DNA from: Gemmatimonadota bacterium
Lineage (GTDB): Bacteria > Gemmatimonadota > Gemmatimonadetes > Gemmatimonadales > Gemmatimonadaceae
Assembly (NCBI GenBank): GCA_027307165.1
Contig: DAHUXM010000020.1
Location: 62,001 to 126,000 of the forward strand
Length of the DNA stretch: 64,000 bases
Reading direction: 5' to 3'
A program made the position numbers and the translations under genes. Positions 25,527-34,550 of the stretch are shown piece by piece (the first letter of the stretch is position 1; each line of letters begins with the position of its first letter). Under the pieces are notes generated by a model that did no database searches, was not told the origin of the DNA, and worked only from the letters and a program-made list of their open reading frames with translations.

Positions 25527-26015
25527 TCACCGCCCATCTCCCCGCCGCGCCGCCTCGATCTTCGCAATGTCGATCTTCTTCATCGTCATCATTGCGTCCA
25601 TTGAGCGCTTCGCTGCTGCGCGGTCCGGATCGGTCGTCGCTTCGAGCAGCGCGCGTGGTGTGATCTGCCAGGAGAAGCCCCAACGATCCTTGCACCAGCC
25701 GCACTGGCTCTCCTCGCCACCATTGCCGACGATCGCGCTCCAGTAACGATCGGTGTCTTCCTGATTGTCGGTAAGGACCATGAAGCTGACGGATTCGTTC
25801 GGCTTGAAAAATGGGCCGCCATTCAGGCCGATGAATGACTGACCAAGCACGGTGAACTCGACGGTGAGTTCCTCGCCGGCCTTCGTAGACGGATTGTCTG
25901 AGGCCGAGGCGTGGCTTGCTCCGACCTTGCTGTCGGGGAACACGCTCGCATAGAACTCGGCCGCCTTGCGGGCCTCGCCGCGGTCGTACCACAGGCATGT
26001 AGTCATCTTGTTCAT
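25527..26015 (-). CDS. VOC-family protein of the PhnB / 3-demethylubiquinone methyltransferase-like group
   Basis: A 162-residue protein; ATG 26015 is chosen because GAGGAG lies ten bases upstream. The sequence CLWYDRGEARKAAEFYASVFPDSKVG, FTVLGQSFIGLNGGPFFKPNESVSFMV, and GWCKDRWGFSWQITP is typical of the PF06983 VOC subgroup, with the conserved CGWCKDRWG. Despite the historic name, these are not known methyltransferases. Located next to the DUF72 gene on the same strand, with 37 bases between them. Confidence 0.88.
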   Translation of the reverse strand: MNKMTTCLWYDRGEARKAAEFYASVFPDSKVGASHASASDNPSTKAGEELTVEFTVLGQSFIGLNGGPFFKPNESVSFMVLTDNQEDTDRYWSAIVGNGGEESQCGWCKDRWGFSWQITPRALLEATTDPDRAAAKRSMDAMMTMKKIDIAKIEAARRGDGR

Positions 26016-26052
26016 GTCTGCTCTCCTCAGGTGTCGCTGGAAAAGAAGTGGC

Positions 26053-27189
26053 TCATAGCGAAGCGAGTCGCGCAATCAGTTCTCTTGCGTTCGTCGCGCC
26101 GTAATTCGCGTAGCAGTTGTTGGCGAGCACGACCGTGCGCTCCGCCTCGGACGCAGCCTCCTCGATCTTGGAGACAAGGCCCGTGAGCTCCCGTGCGGTG
26201 TAGAGATATCTGTAACGCTCGACCGTCGGAACCTTGGCCGCTTCCCACGTTGCTGCTCGGCGTCCATGCAATCTCACGATGGAGAGCGTGGGCGTAGTGA
26301 CCGCCGGTACTGCCGGAACGCTGCTCTTCATCCCCTGCGGCCCGTCGACAATGACGTGCGTCAGCGACAGATCACGAAGCATGTCGAGTGTCCACTGCGT
26401 TGCCGTGTCGCTCGAATACCAGAACTCATTCCGGAACTCTACGGCAACAGGTATTCCCCGGAGCCGCTCCGCTGCCTCCTTGATCTCATGCTTGTTCTCG
26501 GGCGTTGGAAGGAACCAGCGCGGATACTGGAGCAGGATGCCGCCCATCTTGCGAGCCAGTATCAAGGGACCGAGTGCGTCGAGAAAGTAATTCCATACCG
26601 CTGCCTTCACGTCGAGCGCGAGATCCTTTCCGTATATCCTGGGTTTTGCGGCGAGCTCCGGCGGAAGAAGTTCGAGCAATCCTGCGGGGAGTCGCGCGAC
26701 CTCCGTCGGCTGCCCGGTCATCAGGGCGTGCGCCTTTATGTAGAAGAGAAAATCGTCCGGAGTTCGCTTGCTCCAGAGCGTGGCCGTCGCGCGTTCGGGC
26801 AGCGAGTAATACGACGAGTCGACTTCGACAACGGGAAACTGGCTTGCGTAATACCTGAGTCTGTCCTCGGCGCTCGACGTTCCTGCAGGATAGAACACAC
26901 CAGCGCGCGTCATCGTCGGATCGGTCCACGACGAAGTACCGATGCGGATCTCGTGCGCTCCCTTCTTGCCCCACGGTATTGGCGCGCCGATCAGGTCCGC
27001 TGGCGTCTCGGCAACCGCGCGCTCGGCGCGCTGGCGCGCTTCGGCGAAGCCTGGATCGTGCGCCGGATCTAGATCAGGGGCCGGGCGAGGTGGTGCCGCT
27101 TTTGGGCTCACTTGACTGGCTGGCGTTCCGGGGGGAGGGAGTTCGCGCGAGGTCGATTGGCAAGCTGCTCGAGTGCAAGATTCGGGCAA
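26053..27189 (-). CDS. DUF72 domain protein (YecE-like TIM barrel)
   Basis: A 378-residue protein from TTG 27189. The DUF72 core begins near residue 80 with IRIGTSSWTDP, then SAEDRLRYYASQFPVVEVDSSYYSLP, FLFYIKAHALMTG, GILLQYPRWF, IPVAVEFRNEFWYS and VVLANNCYANYGATNA. The family has a TIM-barrel fold with unknown activity, possibly linked to nucleic acids or sulphur transfer. The N-terminal 80 residues are Pro/Ala-rich and likely disordered; a later start cannot be excluded. Confidence 0.86.
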   Translation of the reverse strand: MPESCTRAACQSTSRELPPPGTPASQVSPKAAPPRPAPDLDPAHDPGFAEARQRAERAVAETPADLIGAPIPWGKKGAHEIRIGTSSWTDPTMTRAGVFYPAGTSSAEDRLRYYASQFPVVEVDSSYYSLPERATATLWSKRTPDDFLFYIKAHALMTGQPTEVARLPAGLLELLPPELAAKPRIYGKDLALDVKAAVWNYFLDALGPLILARKMGGILLQYPRWFLPTPENKHEIKEAAERLRGIPVAVEFRNEFWYSSDTATQWTLDMLRDLSLTHVIVDGPQGMKSSVPAVPAVTTPTLSIVRLHGRRAATWEAAKVPTVERYRYLYTARELTGLVSKIEEAASEAERTVVLANNCYANYGATNARELIARLASL

Positions 27190-27361
27190 GATTGGGGCGC
27201 GAAAACAGCAGCGGCGGCCATCGCATTATGACCGCCGCCGCAGAAGCGAGGCGTATCTCGTAAACGCACGGACGTCGCCTAGCGCCGATGGCGGTATATT
27301 CTTTCGCGCGTGCAGGGAGACCCCTGACGCACACAGCTAATCACCCACGACACAACCCGCC

Positions 27362-27730
27362 ATGAACTCCATCATCGCTTCGCAAGTCGTCGACATTCCG
27401 TACAGCATGACGACGACGGGATTCGACATCCCCGGCTTTCGAATCGTGGCAAACGTGGGCGTGGTGCGCGGTGTTGTCGTCCGGTCACGGTCGGTGTTTG
27501 GGACCCTGGGGGCCGGCCTGCAAACCTTGTTCGGCGGGAACATCTCGCTCTTTACAGAACTCGCCGAGCGCACCCGTCGACAAGCGTTTGACACCATGTT
27601 GGTTCACGCGCACATGGCAGAGGCCGACGCGGTGATCGGCATCCGCTACGACGCGAATGAGTTGATGCAGGGCGTGACCGAAGTCCTCTGTTATGGGACG
27701 GCTGTCCAGGTGCAACCGCTCGAAGCCTGA
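27362..27730 (+). CDS. YbjQ/UPF0145-family protein
   Basis: A 122-residue protein from ATG 27362. The central stretch FRIVANVGVVRGVVVRSRSVFGTLGAGLQTLFGGNISLFTELAERTR and AEADAVIGIRYDANEL is diagnostic for UPF0145/YbjQ, a family of small putative heavy-metal-binding, pentameric ring proteins. No catalytic residues are known. Stands alone between the DUF72 gene (divergent) and the tRNA. Confidence 0.88.
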   Translation: MNSIIASQVVDIPYSMTTTGFDIPGFRIVANVGVVRGVVVRSRSVFGTLGAGLQTLFGGNISLFTELAERTRRQAFDTMLVHAHMAEADAVIGIRYDANELMQGVTEVLCYGTAVQVQPLEA

Positions 27731-27875
27731 GTCGCCTGCCCGATCAGGGCCGGCTCTGTCACGCGCTCGGACAGGGAGCTCGGAGTCCACGCAGCAGATC
27801 GTAGCAATAGAGAGATGACCTCTTTACCAACTCGGCTCTCAACGCAAACTTGGGGACTTTTTGGGGACATTACAT

Positions 27876-27909
27876 GCAAAGCGGTCAATTACATCAGTGG
27901 CCGCTTTGC
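27876..27909 (-). terminator. Hairpin downstream of tRNA-Phe
   Basis: GCAAAGCGG (27876-27884) pairs exactly with CCGCTTTGC (27901-27909) across a 16-base loop. It lies 35 bases beyond the 3' end of the tRNA gene in its direction of transcription, where a terminator is expected. No T-tract follows, so the assignment is tentative. Confidence 0.35.
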
Positions 27910-27943
27910 GCGTAACTCCTTCAGAGGCAACATTTTACTCCAG

Positions 27944-28016
<73 letters not shown>

Positions 28017-28157
28017 AAACCATTGTCCTGCAACCACTTACCGCTTTCACCACCACGTGGATGAGCCATTCCACCCACGCTTCCCGGTAAGCCCTAAAAA
28101 TCTAATGGCGCCCGCTACCCAACGGTACCGGGACGAACAGTCCCCGCACGAGCAGCC

Positions 28158-28685
28158 TTATGCCTGCTGCCGCTCCCGTAGTCGCCGCATCTTGTTCCGC
28201 GCCCCGCACACCTGCATCGAGCACCAGGTCTTCGTCCCGTTCTTCGTCGTGTCGTAGAACGAGGCCCTGCAGGTCGGATCCTGGCACAGCTTGAATCGCT
28301 CCCACATCCCCTTCGACATCGCGTCCAGCGCCATGACGAGTACGCTGGCGATGGGTGCGTTGCGCCCGGTCACGGCGCTAGCACTCAGCTTCACGTCTCC
28401 GAACGGCCCGACAACCGGATGCACGCCGAGTGACTCGATCAGCTCGTTCAACAGGCGCGCGGGCGCGTCGTCGCCACGCTCGCCATTGTTCATCGCCTCG
28501 AGCGAGCGCAGTGCTTCCCTGAGCGCCATCGCCTGACCGAAGATCTCGCGCGTGGACGTCGCCGCTCGCGCGAGTCCGTGCTCCCGCGTCCACTCCAGCC
28601 AATCATCCACACCTGTAAAGTCACGCCACAGAAACGACTCGAGCACGTAGTACTGGCCCGGGGTTCCCGGCCGATGTTCGGGCAT
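28158..28685 (-). CDS. CGNR zinc-finger protein (ABATE domain)
   Basis: A 175-residue protein with a strong GAGGAG site before ATG 28685. The N-terminal three quarters are the helical ABATE region (GQAMALREALRSLEAMNNGE), and the C-terminus holds CQDPTCRASFYDTTKNGTKTWCSMQVCGARNKMRRLRERQ, i.e. a four-cysteine zinc finger with the CGxRNK box. Members are proposed transcriptional regulators. It is divergent from an EamA transporter with an inverted repeat between them, which suggests local control. Confidence 0.88.
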   Translation of the reverse strand: MPEHRPGTPGQYYVLESFLWRDFTGVDDWLEWTREHGLARAATSTREIFGQAMALREALRSLEAMNNGERGDDAPARLLNELIESLGVHPVVGPFGDVKLSASAVTGRNAPIASVLVMALDAMSKGMWERFKLCQDPTCRASFYDTTKNGTKTWCSMQVCGARNKMRRLRERQQA

Positions 28686-28709
28686 TTACGGTCTCCTCGA
28701 AATCACGGA

Positions 28710-28738
28710 TTGACTTTGGTCAGAAATCGCGTTACCAT
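28710..28738 (+). promoter_or_regulatory. Possible promoter for the EamA transporter
   Basis: TTGACT (28710-28715) is separated by 17 bases from TACCAT (28733-28738). The -35 box is near consensus while the -10 box is weak. The -10 box falls inside the left arm of the inverted repeat, consistent with a repressor site. Confidence 0.35.
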
Positions 28739-28759
28739 CTAACATGTATTGATGGTAAC
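28731..28759. promoter_or_regulatory. Inverted repeat, candidate operator between CGNR and EamA genes
   Basis: GTTACCATC and GATGGTAAC are perfect 9-base arms flanking an 11-base centre. The site sits in the 88-base divergent intergenic region and ends five bases before the ribosome site of the transporter. It is a natural binding site for a dimeric regulator, possibly the CGNR protein itself. Confidence 0.5.
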
Positions 28760-28773
28760 ATTCCGGAGTTGAT

Positions 28774-29760
28774 CTGACAAGCATTACATCCCGAGACGAG
28801 CCGGCTGCAACACAACGGAAGGCGCGCCTGCGTGCCTTCGCCGCACTCGCGCTCAGCGTCTTCTGTATCGCGTGGTCTGCACCGCTCGTTCGATGGGCCG
28901 ACGTACCGGGTGTCACCTCGGCGTTCTATCGCGTACTCGTCGCGGTTGTAGTGCTCGTCCCATATTGGTTGCTGTCGCGCCGCGGGAAATTGCCATCGGC
29001 GAGAGCGACGATCATCGCCCTGCTCGGTGGCGCGTTCTTCGCGATGGACCTGGCACTCTTCAATACGGCGGTGCTCAAGACGTCGGCGACCACCGCAATG
29101 GTGCTCACCAACAACTCGCCGATACTCGTCGGTCTCGGAACGTGGCTGCTGTTTCGCGAGCGTCCCAAGCTGACGTTCTGGATCGGTCTGATGCTCGCGC
29201 TCGGTGGCTGCGTCGTCATGGTCGGAGGCGACATGCTGAGAACGGGCGGCGGCGGTGTGGGAATCGGTGACGTGGGCGGCGACATGCTCGCAGCGGGTGC
29301 GTCGGTGTTCTTCGCTGCATACCTGATCACGACGGGACGCGTGCGCGCGAGCATGGATACGATCACCTTCACGACACTCGCGATTGTCGGCAGCGTCGTC
29401 ACGATGTGGATTGTCTGTCTGTTGATGAAGGCGCCACTGGTTGGATTCAAGGCGTCGGCATGGCCATCGCTCATCGCGCTTGGACTGGTAACGCAAGTCA
29501 CCGGCTATCTAGGAGTCACCTACGCGCTCGGTCGGCTCCCGACGACGGCGGCGTCCGTCGGCTTGCTCGGCGTCGCGCCGGTCACCGCGCTTCTCGACGT
29601 CGTGTTCCTCGGCGAGCCACTTCAACTGGCGCAGATCATCGGCGGCACTCTGGTGCTCGCCGGAATCTTTACGGTCAACCGCCGTACCAAAGCGCCAGCT
29701 ACTGCCAGAATCGCCAGCCCCAACAGCGCACTGCGCAAACTCCCGCCACAGACGACGTAA
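28774..29760 (+). CDS. EamA-family (DMT) transporter, apparent CTG start
   Basis: A ten-helix drug/metabolite exporter. The first ATG, GTG or TTG in frame is the GTG at 28951, which would delete the first membrane helix. Upstream the frame is open to a stop at 28756 and encodes the family N-terminus (FCIAWSAPLVRWADVPGVTS). The only near-start codon with a ribosome site is CTG 28774, with GGAG five bases before it, giving 328 residues. Two EamA repeats are visible: the first ends around GLGTWLLFRERP and the second around LDVVFLGEPLQLAQIIGG, each with the typical E-x-L or E-R-P closing motif. Substrate unknown. Confidence 0.85.
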   Translation: MTSITSRDEPAATQRKARLRAFAALALSVFCIAWSAPLVRWADVPGVTSAFYRVLVAVVVLVPYWLLSRRGKLPSARATIIALLGGAFFAMDLALFNTAVLKTSATTAMVLTNNSPILVGLGTWLLFRERPKLTFWIGLMLALGGCVVMVGGDMLRTGGGGVGIGDVGGDMLAAGASVFFAAYLITTGRVRASMDTITFTTLAIVGSVVTMWIVCLLMKAPLVGFKASAWPSLIALGLVTQVTGYLGVTYALGRLPTTAASVGLLGVAPVTALLDVVFLGEPLQLAQIIGGTLVLAGIFTVNRRTKAPATARIASPNSALRKLPPQTT

Positions 29761-29891
29761 CAGCGACGTAACACGACCGTGTGAAATCCGCGCCCGCACT
29801 GGTACGATCGCGTGACAATTCCGTTGCCATGCAATGATGAACGGCTCCCAACTTCCCTTGATCACGTCTGCCAAAGGGAGGGGGAGAAATC

Positions 29892-32828
29892 ATGTTTCGT
29901 TTATTCGTTCATCCACGGCGTCACGGCGCGACGATGCAGCGCGCGTCTGCCGGCTCTGCATTCAATACTGCATCCACTGCAACACGCCGATGGTATCTTG
30001 CGCTGATAGTGACGATCGCATCTGTCACGCTCAACACTCAGCTCGCTGCGCAGCAGGCGAACGTGGTGATTGCGGGCCGCGTGGCGGACAGCGCAGCGTT
30101 CGCGATCTCGGGCGCGATTGTGCACATACGCGGCACGCGAGTGGGGGCAATCACTGATGCGAACGGGCGCTATCGCATCGCCCATGTTCCCGCAGGAACG
30201 GAAACGATTGTCGTCACTGCGCTGGGCTACGCGCCCGACTCCGTGCTCGTATCGCTGTCAGCTACGGGTTCGACAATCCGCGACGTCGTGCTGCGTCCGG
30301 CGCTGCAGCGGCTCTCGCAAGTCGTCGTACGTGCATCACCGCGTCTGGCTGAGACTAAGGCGGCTGCACTTGCCAGACAACGCAACGCGAGCAACATCGT
30401 CTCCGTGCTCTCCGGCGACGAGATTCGCTCGCTCCCCAACTTCAATGCCGCCGAGGCCGCGGGGCGCATCCCCGGCGTCTCACTCGAGCGCGATGAGGGC
30501 GAGGGAAAGTTCGTGCAGGTCCGCGGAACCGAGCCGCGGCTATCGAACGTAACGGTCGACGGTGTGCACGTTCCCGGGACGGAGAAGGATCGTATCCCCA
30601 AGCTTGACGACGTGCCTTCGGATCTCCTGGGCGCGATCGAAGTCTCCAAGACGCTCACTGCCGACATGGATGCCGACGCGATAGGTGGCTCAGTGAATCT
30701 CGTAACAAAGACGCCGGAAGGCCCACCCCACGGCTACATAGCAGGACAGTACGGGCAAATCGATCTGCACTCGCGTGACACGTATCAGGGCAGTCTCACC
30801 TACGGTGGACGATTCGGTGAGGATGGCAAGCTCGGCTTTCTCATTGGCGGATCGGCGGATCGGAACAACCGGAGCATCGATGATGTCGAGCCGGCGTGGG
30901 GGGTCTACAGCACGCCGAATAAAGTCAGCGTTTCAGCGCCGAACGAGTGGAGCTTGCGCGATTACCTGTATCAGCGCGAACGGTACGGTGTGGGCGGTGA
31001 TCTGGATTATCGCTTCGACGCGCGCAACCAGGTGTATGTGAAAGGGCTCTGGAGTCTCTTCAATAACTACGGTACGCGCTGGGTCTACGACATCTCGGGC
31101 GACGCGAGCCCAGCGACTTCCACGAGTGGTACAATCGCGGGCGCAGGACTCCAGCGTCAATCGCAGTTCCGCACTCCCAGGGAGCAGCTGTGGGCCGGGT
31201 CGGCTGGAGGTAAGCACGAGGTTGGTGCCTGGACCGTTGATTATGCCTTCGACGCTGCGGGCACGAGGCAGCTGGACAAGAACTACCGCTCGTCCAACTT
31301 CGACTACACAGGTCCGGACATCACGGTTGGCTATACCGCTGCCGACCACACGTATCCGCAGTACCAGTATCAGAACGCAGGCGACGCTGCGGCTGCAGCG
31401 AACCCGGCGAACTATACGCTGAGCGGTTATTCGTTGAGTGATCATATCACAACCGGGCGTGATCTCGGCGGAGCTGCGAACGCGCTTCTCCAATATGAGG
31501 CGGCAGGATTCGCGAGTCAGCTCAAGCTTGGTGTGCGGTACCGCAACGAGCGAAAGGATTTCACGAATGAGCAGCAGCAATTCAACAGCATTGGCTCGAG
31601 CCCGCTCGCTCTCTCGAACGTGCAGGGAAGCTTTACCGACCCAAGCTTCTATCAGCAACTGGCGAGCGGTTATTCGCTTGGCCCCGTGCCGAACAACGGC
31701 GCAGTGAACGCATACGAAGACGCGCACCCATCGCTGTTCAATGAGACGAGGGATCCTGTCAAGGATTCGCTCGGCAGCTTTGCCGGTACGGAGCGAATCA
31801 TCGCTGCTTACGTGATGAACACAACCGATGTGGGCGCTCTGCGTGTCAACCTTGGACTGCGAGTGGAGACTACCAACGCCAGTTATCGCGGGCACTCGCT
31901 CTCGACCGCTACCGACACGGCCGGAAACGCGATTGGAGCAACGGTGCTGCAGGACGTGCGCGGCACCAAGAATTACACCGACCTGTTTCCGAGCGTGCAG
32001 CTTCGTTATGCAGTGAATCCGGCGACGAATGTGCGCTTCGCGGTGACACGCGGCATCGCGCGGCCTAACTATCCGGACCTCGCGCCCAATCAATCGGGAA
32101 CGATCTGCAGTACCTGTGCGAACCAGCCGGATCTCAGTGGCTTCACGACAGGAAATCCAGACCTGAAGGCGCAGCATGCATGGAACTATGACCTGCTGGC
32201 CGCGCATTACCTGAGCAGCGTGGGAGTGATCTCAGGCGGCGTGTTCTACAAGAGTCTGAGCGATGTCATCCTCACGCGGCGGTTCATGTATACCGGACCC
32301 GGACCGTTCAACGGCTACATCGGGACCGCGCCCGAGAACGGCGGCGGAGGTTGGCTCGCTGGTGCCGAGGCGGCCTGGACGCAGCGATTCGTATTTCTTC
32401 CGGGCGTGCTCGCCGGGCTCGGCATCGACGCTAACTACACGCACACCAACTCACGCGTACTGGTGGATCCAGAGTCCGGGCGACACGCACCGCTGTTGCG
32501 CCAGTCGCCCAGCATCGCCAATGCGTACGGCACGTACGACAAGGGTCAGTTCTCAGCGCGGCTCGGCTGGACATACAACGGCGCGATGATCAACGCCTAC
32601 GGAGACGGCACAGCTACTGCCAACGGCGACAACTACTTCTATCCGCATGGGCAAGTGGATGGTTCTGCCGTCTACAATCTGAACCGTGCGGTGCAGATCC
32701 AATTCCAGGTGCTCAACATCAACAACGCTGTCTTCGGTTTCTATCAGGGCACGCCGGGACACGAATACAACTTCCAGCGCGAGTATTATGGACAGACGTT
32801 CTTTCTGGGAGCGAAGGTTGGCTTCTGA
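29892..32828 (+). CDS. TonB-dependent outer-membrane receptor
   Basis: A 978-residue receptor from ATG 29892 (GGGAGAAATC upstream). The signal sequence is preceded by a basic segment and ends near QLAAQ at residue 55; ATG 29934 is an alternative start. A carboxypeptidase-regulatory-like domain follows (VVIAGRVADSAAFAISGAIVHIRGTRVGAITDANGRYRI), then the plug (NIVSVLSGDEIRSLPNFNAAEAAGRIPGVSLERD, VRGTEPRLSNVTVDGV, DADAIGGSVNLVTKTP) and a 22-strand barrel ending in TFFLGAKVGF, with terminal Phe. The plug phrases match the TonB-Xanth-Caul group that imports carbohydrates or siderophores. The next gene starts inside its last codons. Confidence 0.92.
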   Translation: MFRLFVHPRRHGATMQRASAGSAFNTASTATRRWYLALIVTIASVTLNTQLAAQQANVVIAGRVADSAAFAISGAIVHIRGTRVGAITDANGRYRIAHVPAGTETIVVTALGYAPDSVLVSLSATGSTIRDVVLRPALQRLSQVVVRASPRLAETKAAALARQRNASNIVSVLSGDEIRSLPNFNAAEAAGRIPGVSLERDEGEGKFVQVRGTEPRLSNVTVDGVHVPGTEKDRIPKLDDVPSDLLGAIEVSKTLTADMDADAIGGSVNLVTKTPEGPPHGYIAGQYGQIDLHSRDTYQGSLTYGGRFGEDGKLGFLIGGSADRNNRSIDDVEPAWGVYSTPNKVSVSAPNEWSLRDYLYQRERYGVGGDLDYRFDARNQVYVKGLWSLFNNYGTRWVYDISGDASPATSTSGTIAGAGLQRQSQFRTPREQLWAGSAGGKHEVGAWTVDYAFDAAGTRQLDKNYRSSNFDYTGPDITVGYTAADHTYPQYQYQNAGDAAAAANPANYTLSGYSLSDHITTGRDLGGAANALLQYEAAGFASQLKLGVRYRNERKDFTNEQQQFNSIGSSPLALSNVQGSFTDPSFYQQLASGYSLGPVPNNGAVNAYEDAHPSLFNETRDPVKDSLGSFAGTERIIAAYVMNTTDVGALRVNLGLRVETTNASYRGHSLSTATDTAGNAIGATVLQDVRGTKNYTDLFPSVQLRYAVNPATNVRFAVTRGIARPNYPDLAPNQSGTICSTCANQPDLSGFTTGNPDLKAQHAWNYDLLAAHYLSSVGVISGGVFYKSLSDVILTRRFMYTGPGPFNGYIGTAPENGGGGWLAGAEAAWTQRFVFLPGVLAGLGIDANYTHTNSRVLVDPESGRHAPLLRQSPSIANAYGTYDKGQFSARLGWTYNGAMINAYGDGTATANGDNYFYPHGQVDGSAVYNLNRAVQIQFQVLNINNAVFGFYQGTPGHEYNFQREYYGQTFFLGAKVGF

Positions 32829-34452
32829 GTCGCGCCTATCATGGGCCTTGGTGCTGGTGAGCGTGGCCGTGGTTGGTAGTTTGCGCGCCCAGACTGCTGC
32901 GCCGCGACCAGTGCTGGATGATCGCAAGGATCAGACAGCACTGGTCGTGCTGATCGCGATCGATCAGATGCGTCCGGACTACTTCGATCGATTCGGAGCG
33001 CAGCTTTCAGGAGGCCTCGGACGGATCCGAGCTCGCTCAGCGTTCTTTCCGCACGGGTTGCAGGATCACGCAAATACCGAAACCGCTCCGGGGCATTCGA
33101 CCATGCTCTCAGGGCGCGAGCCCACGCACACGGGGATTGTGAGCAACGATCGAGGCGTTTCGGATCGGACAGCGCCGCTCATCGATGCGACTGGGGAGGG
33201 CGCGTCACCGAGACGCTTTCTCGGAACGACGCTTTTCGACTGGATGCGCGCTGCAGATTCAGGCGCGCGGGTGCTCTCGGTATCACGGAAGGACCGCGGG
33301 GCGATCCTTCCTGTGGGACGTGCGCGTGGCGCGGTGTACTGGTGGGCTGATGGCGCGTTCACTACAAGCAAATATTACCGTGATACGCTTCCTGCCTGGG
33401 TAACCGCGTTCAACGCGCGCCGCGGCATCGATGCACTCGCAGGCACGGAGTGGACGCTCCTCCTTCCTGCGTCCAGTTACGCCGAGCCCGACACGATGCC
33501 CTTCGAGCACGGAGGGACGGACGTGGCTTTCCCGCATGCACTCCCATCCACGGCGGCAGCTGTGCGCAAGCAACTCGCCAACTATCCGCAGATGGACTCG
33601 TTGACGCTTGCCTTCGCGCTGGACGGCGTACAAGCGCTTGCTCTCGGGCAGCGGGGGCACACCGATCTCCTCAGCATCTCGCTGTCTACCACCGATGCAA
33701 TCGGTCATGCATACGGCCCCGACTCACGCGAGATCCACGATCAAATACTGCGGCTCGATCGTTGGCTTGGTGTGTTCCTGGACTCGCTCGCCAAGGAGGT
33801 TCCACCGGACAGGATGGTGCTCGCTCTTACCTCCGACCACGGCGTCACGTCCTTTCCAGAATACCTCGCAATGCGGCATCAGGGCCACCCGGGTCGTGTC
33901 TCGCTTGACCAGGTAACACGCACTCTCACGAAAGCTTTCGGCCCGAACCTCGCCGTCGATTTCGACTTCGATGCGAGCAACGGCCTGGTCATCGCGGATA
34001 CGACTGCCCTGCGCGCGCGCGGCGTCGACGTGGACAGCCTGTCGCGCGCGACGGCCAGGATGATCGCAAGTATCCCCGGGGTGGCGCGGGTGTACACGCC
34101 GAGCTCGCTCGCTGCAGCTCCGGCGAACGACTCCGATGCCGTGCGGTGGCGTCGCGCCGTTCCGATCAGTGTGATGTGGCTCGCCTGTGCCGTTGCAGCA
34201 CCGGGTGTAGTATGGTCGGACGGAAGTCTCAAGGCGGAGCACGGAACGATGAGCCTGGTAGACATGACAGTACCGATCGCATTCATGGGACGCGGAATCA
34301 TGCCACGCGCTTTGAGCAGCACTGCTCGCAGTGTGGATATCGCACCCACACTTGCCGCCTATCTCGGGATCCGTCCTATGGAGGCGCTGGACGGACACGT
34401 GCTGACAGCGGTGTTGGGAGGTGCGCCGACTACGTTCCTGACCCACCGATGA
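32818..34452 (+). CDS. Exported type I phosphodiesterase / alkaline phosphatase-superfamily protein
   Basis: A 544-residue protein. TTG 32818 is chosen: GGAG lies six bases upstream and it gives a clean signal peptide (LVLVSVAVVGSLRAQ). Motifs: LIAIDQMRPDYFDRF with the first metal Asp, ETAPGHSTMLSGREPTHTGI with the nucleophilic Thr, STTDAIGHAYGPDS with Asp and His ligands, and ALTSDHG with Asp-His. These match the nucleotide pyrophosphatase/phosphodiesterase family, related to PafA-like phosphatases. The coding region overlaps the receptor gene by 11 bases, so the two are translationally coupled and the enzyme may process the imported ligand. Confidence 0.88.
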   Translation: MASESRLSWALVLVSVAVVGSLRAQTAAPRPVLDDRKDQTALVVLIAIDQMRPDYFDRFGAQLSGGLGRIRARSAFFPHGLQDHANTETAPGHSTMLSGREPTHTGIVSNDRGVSDRTAPLIDATGEGASPRRFLGTTLFDWMRAADSGARVLSVSRKDRGAILPVGRARGAVYWWADGAFTTSKYYRDTLPAWVTAFNARRGIDALAGTEWTLLLPASSYAEPDTMPFEHGGTDVAFPHALPSTAAAVRKQLANYPQMDSLTLAFALDGVQALALGQRGHTDLLSISLSTTDAIGHAYGPDSREIHDQILRLDRWLGVFLDSLAKEVPPDRMVLALTSDHGVTSFPEYLAMRHQGHPGRVSLDQVTRTLTKAFGPNLAVDFDFDASNGLVIADTTALRARGVDVDSLSRATARMIASIPGVARVYTPSSLAAAPANDSDAVRWRRAVPISVMWLACAVAAPGVVWSDGSLKAEHGTMSLVDMTVPIAFMGRGIMPRALSSTARSVDIAPTLAAYLGIRPMEALDGHVLTAVLGGAPTTFLTHR

Positions 34453-34550
34453 CACGCGAGCGGCTGTCCGTCGAACTGGAACGACTGTAAGTTTCAAAAA
34501 GGTTTCAAGAACGCGCCACTCCCGGGCGCGCAATCTGAGGGGCTATTCCG

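Noticed and set aside
27795-27943. Remnant of a phage integrase or attachment site next to tRNA-Phe
   Set aside because: The short repeated GGGGAC sequence near the tRNA 3' end is suggestive, but no integrase motif or duplicate of the tRNA end is found in the window.
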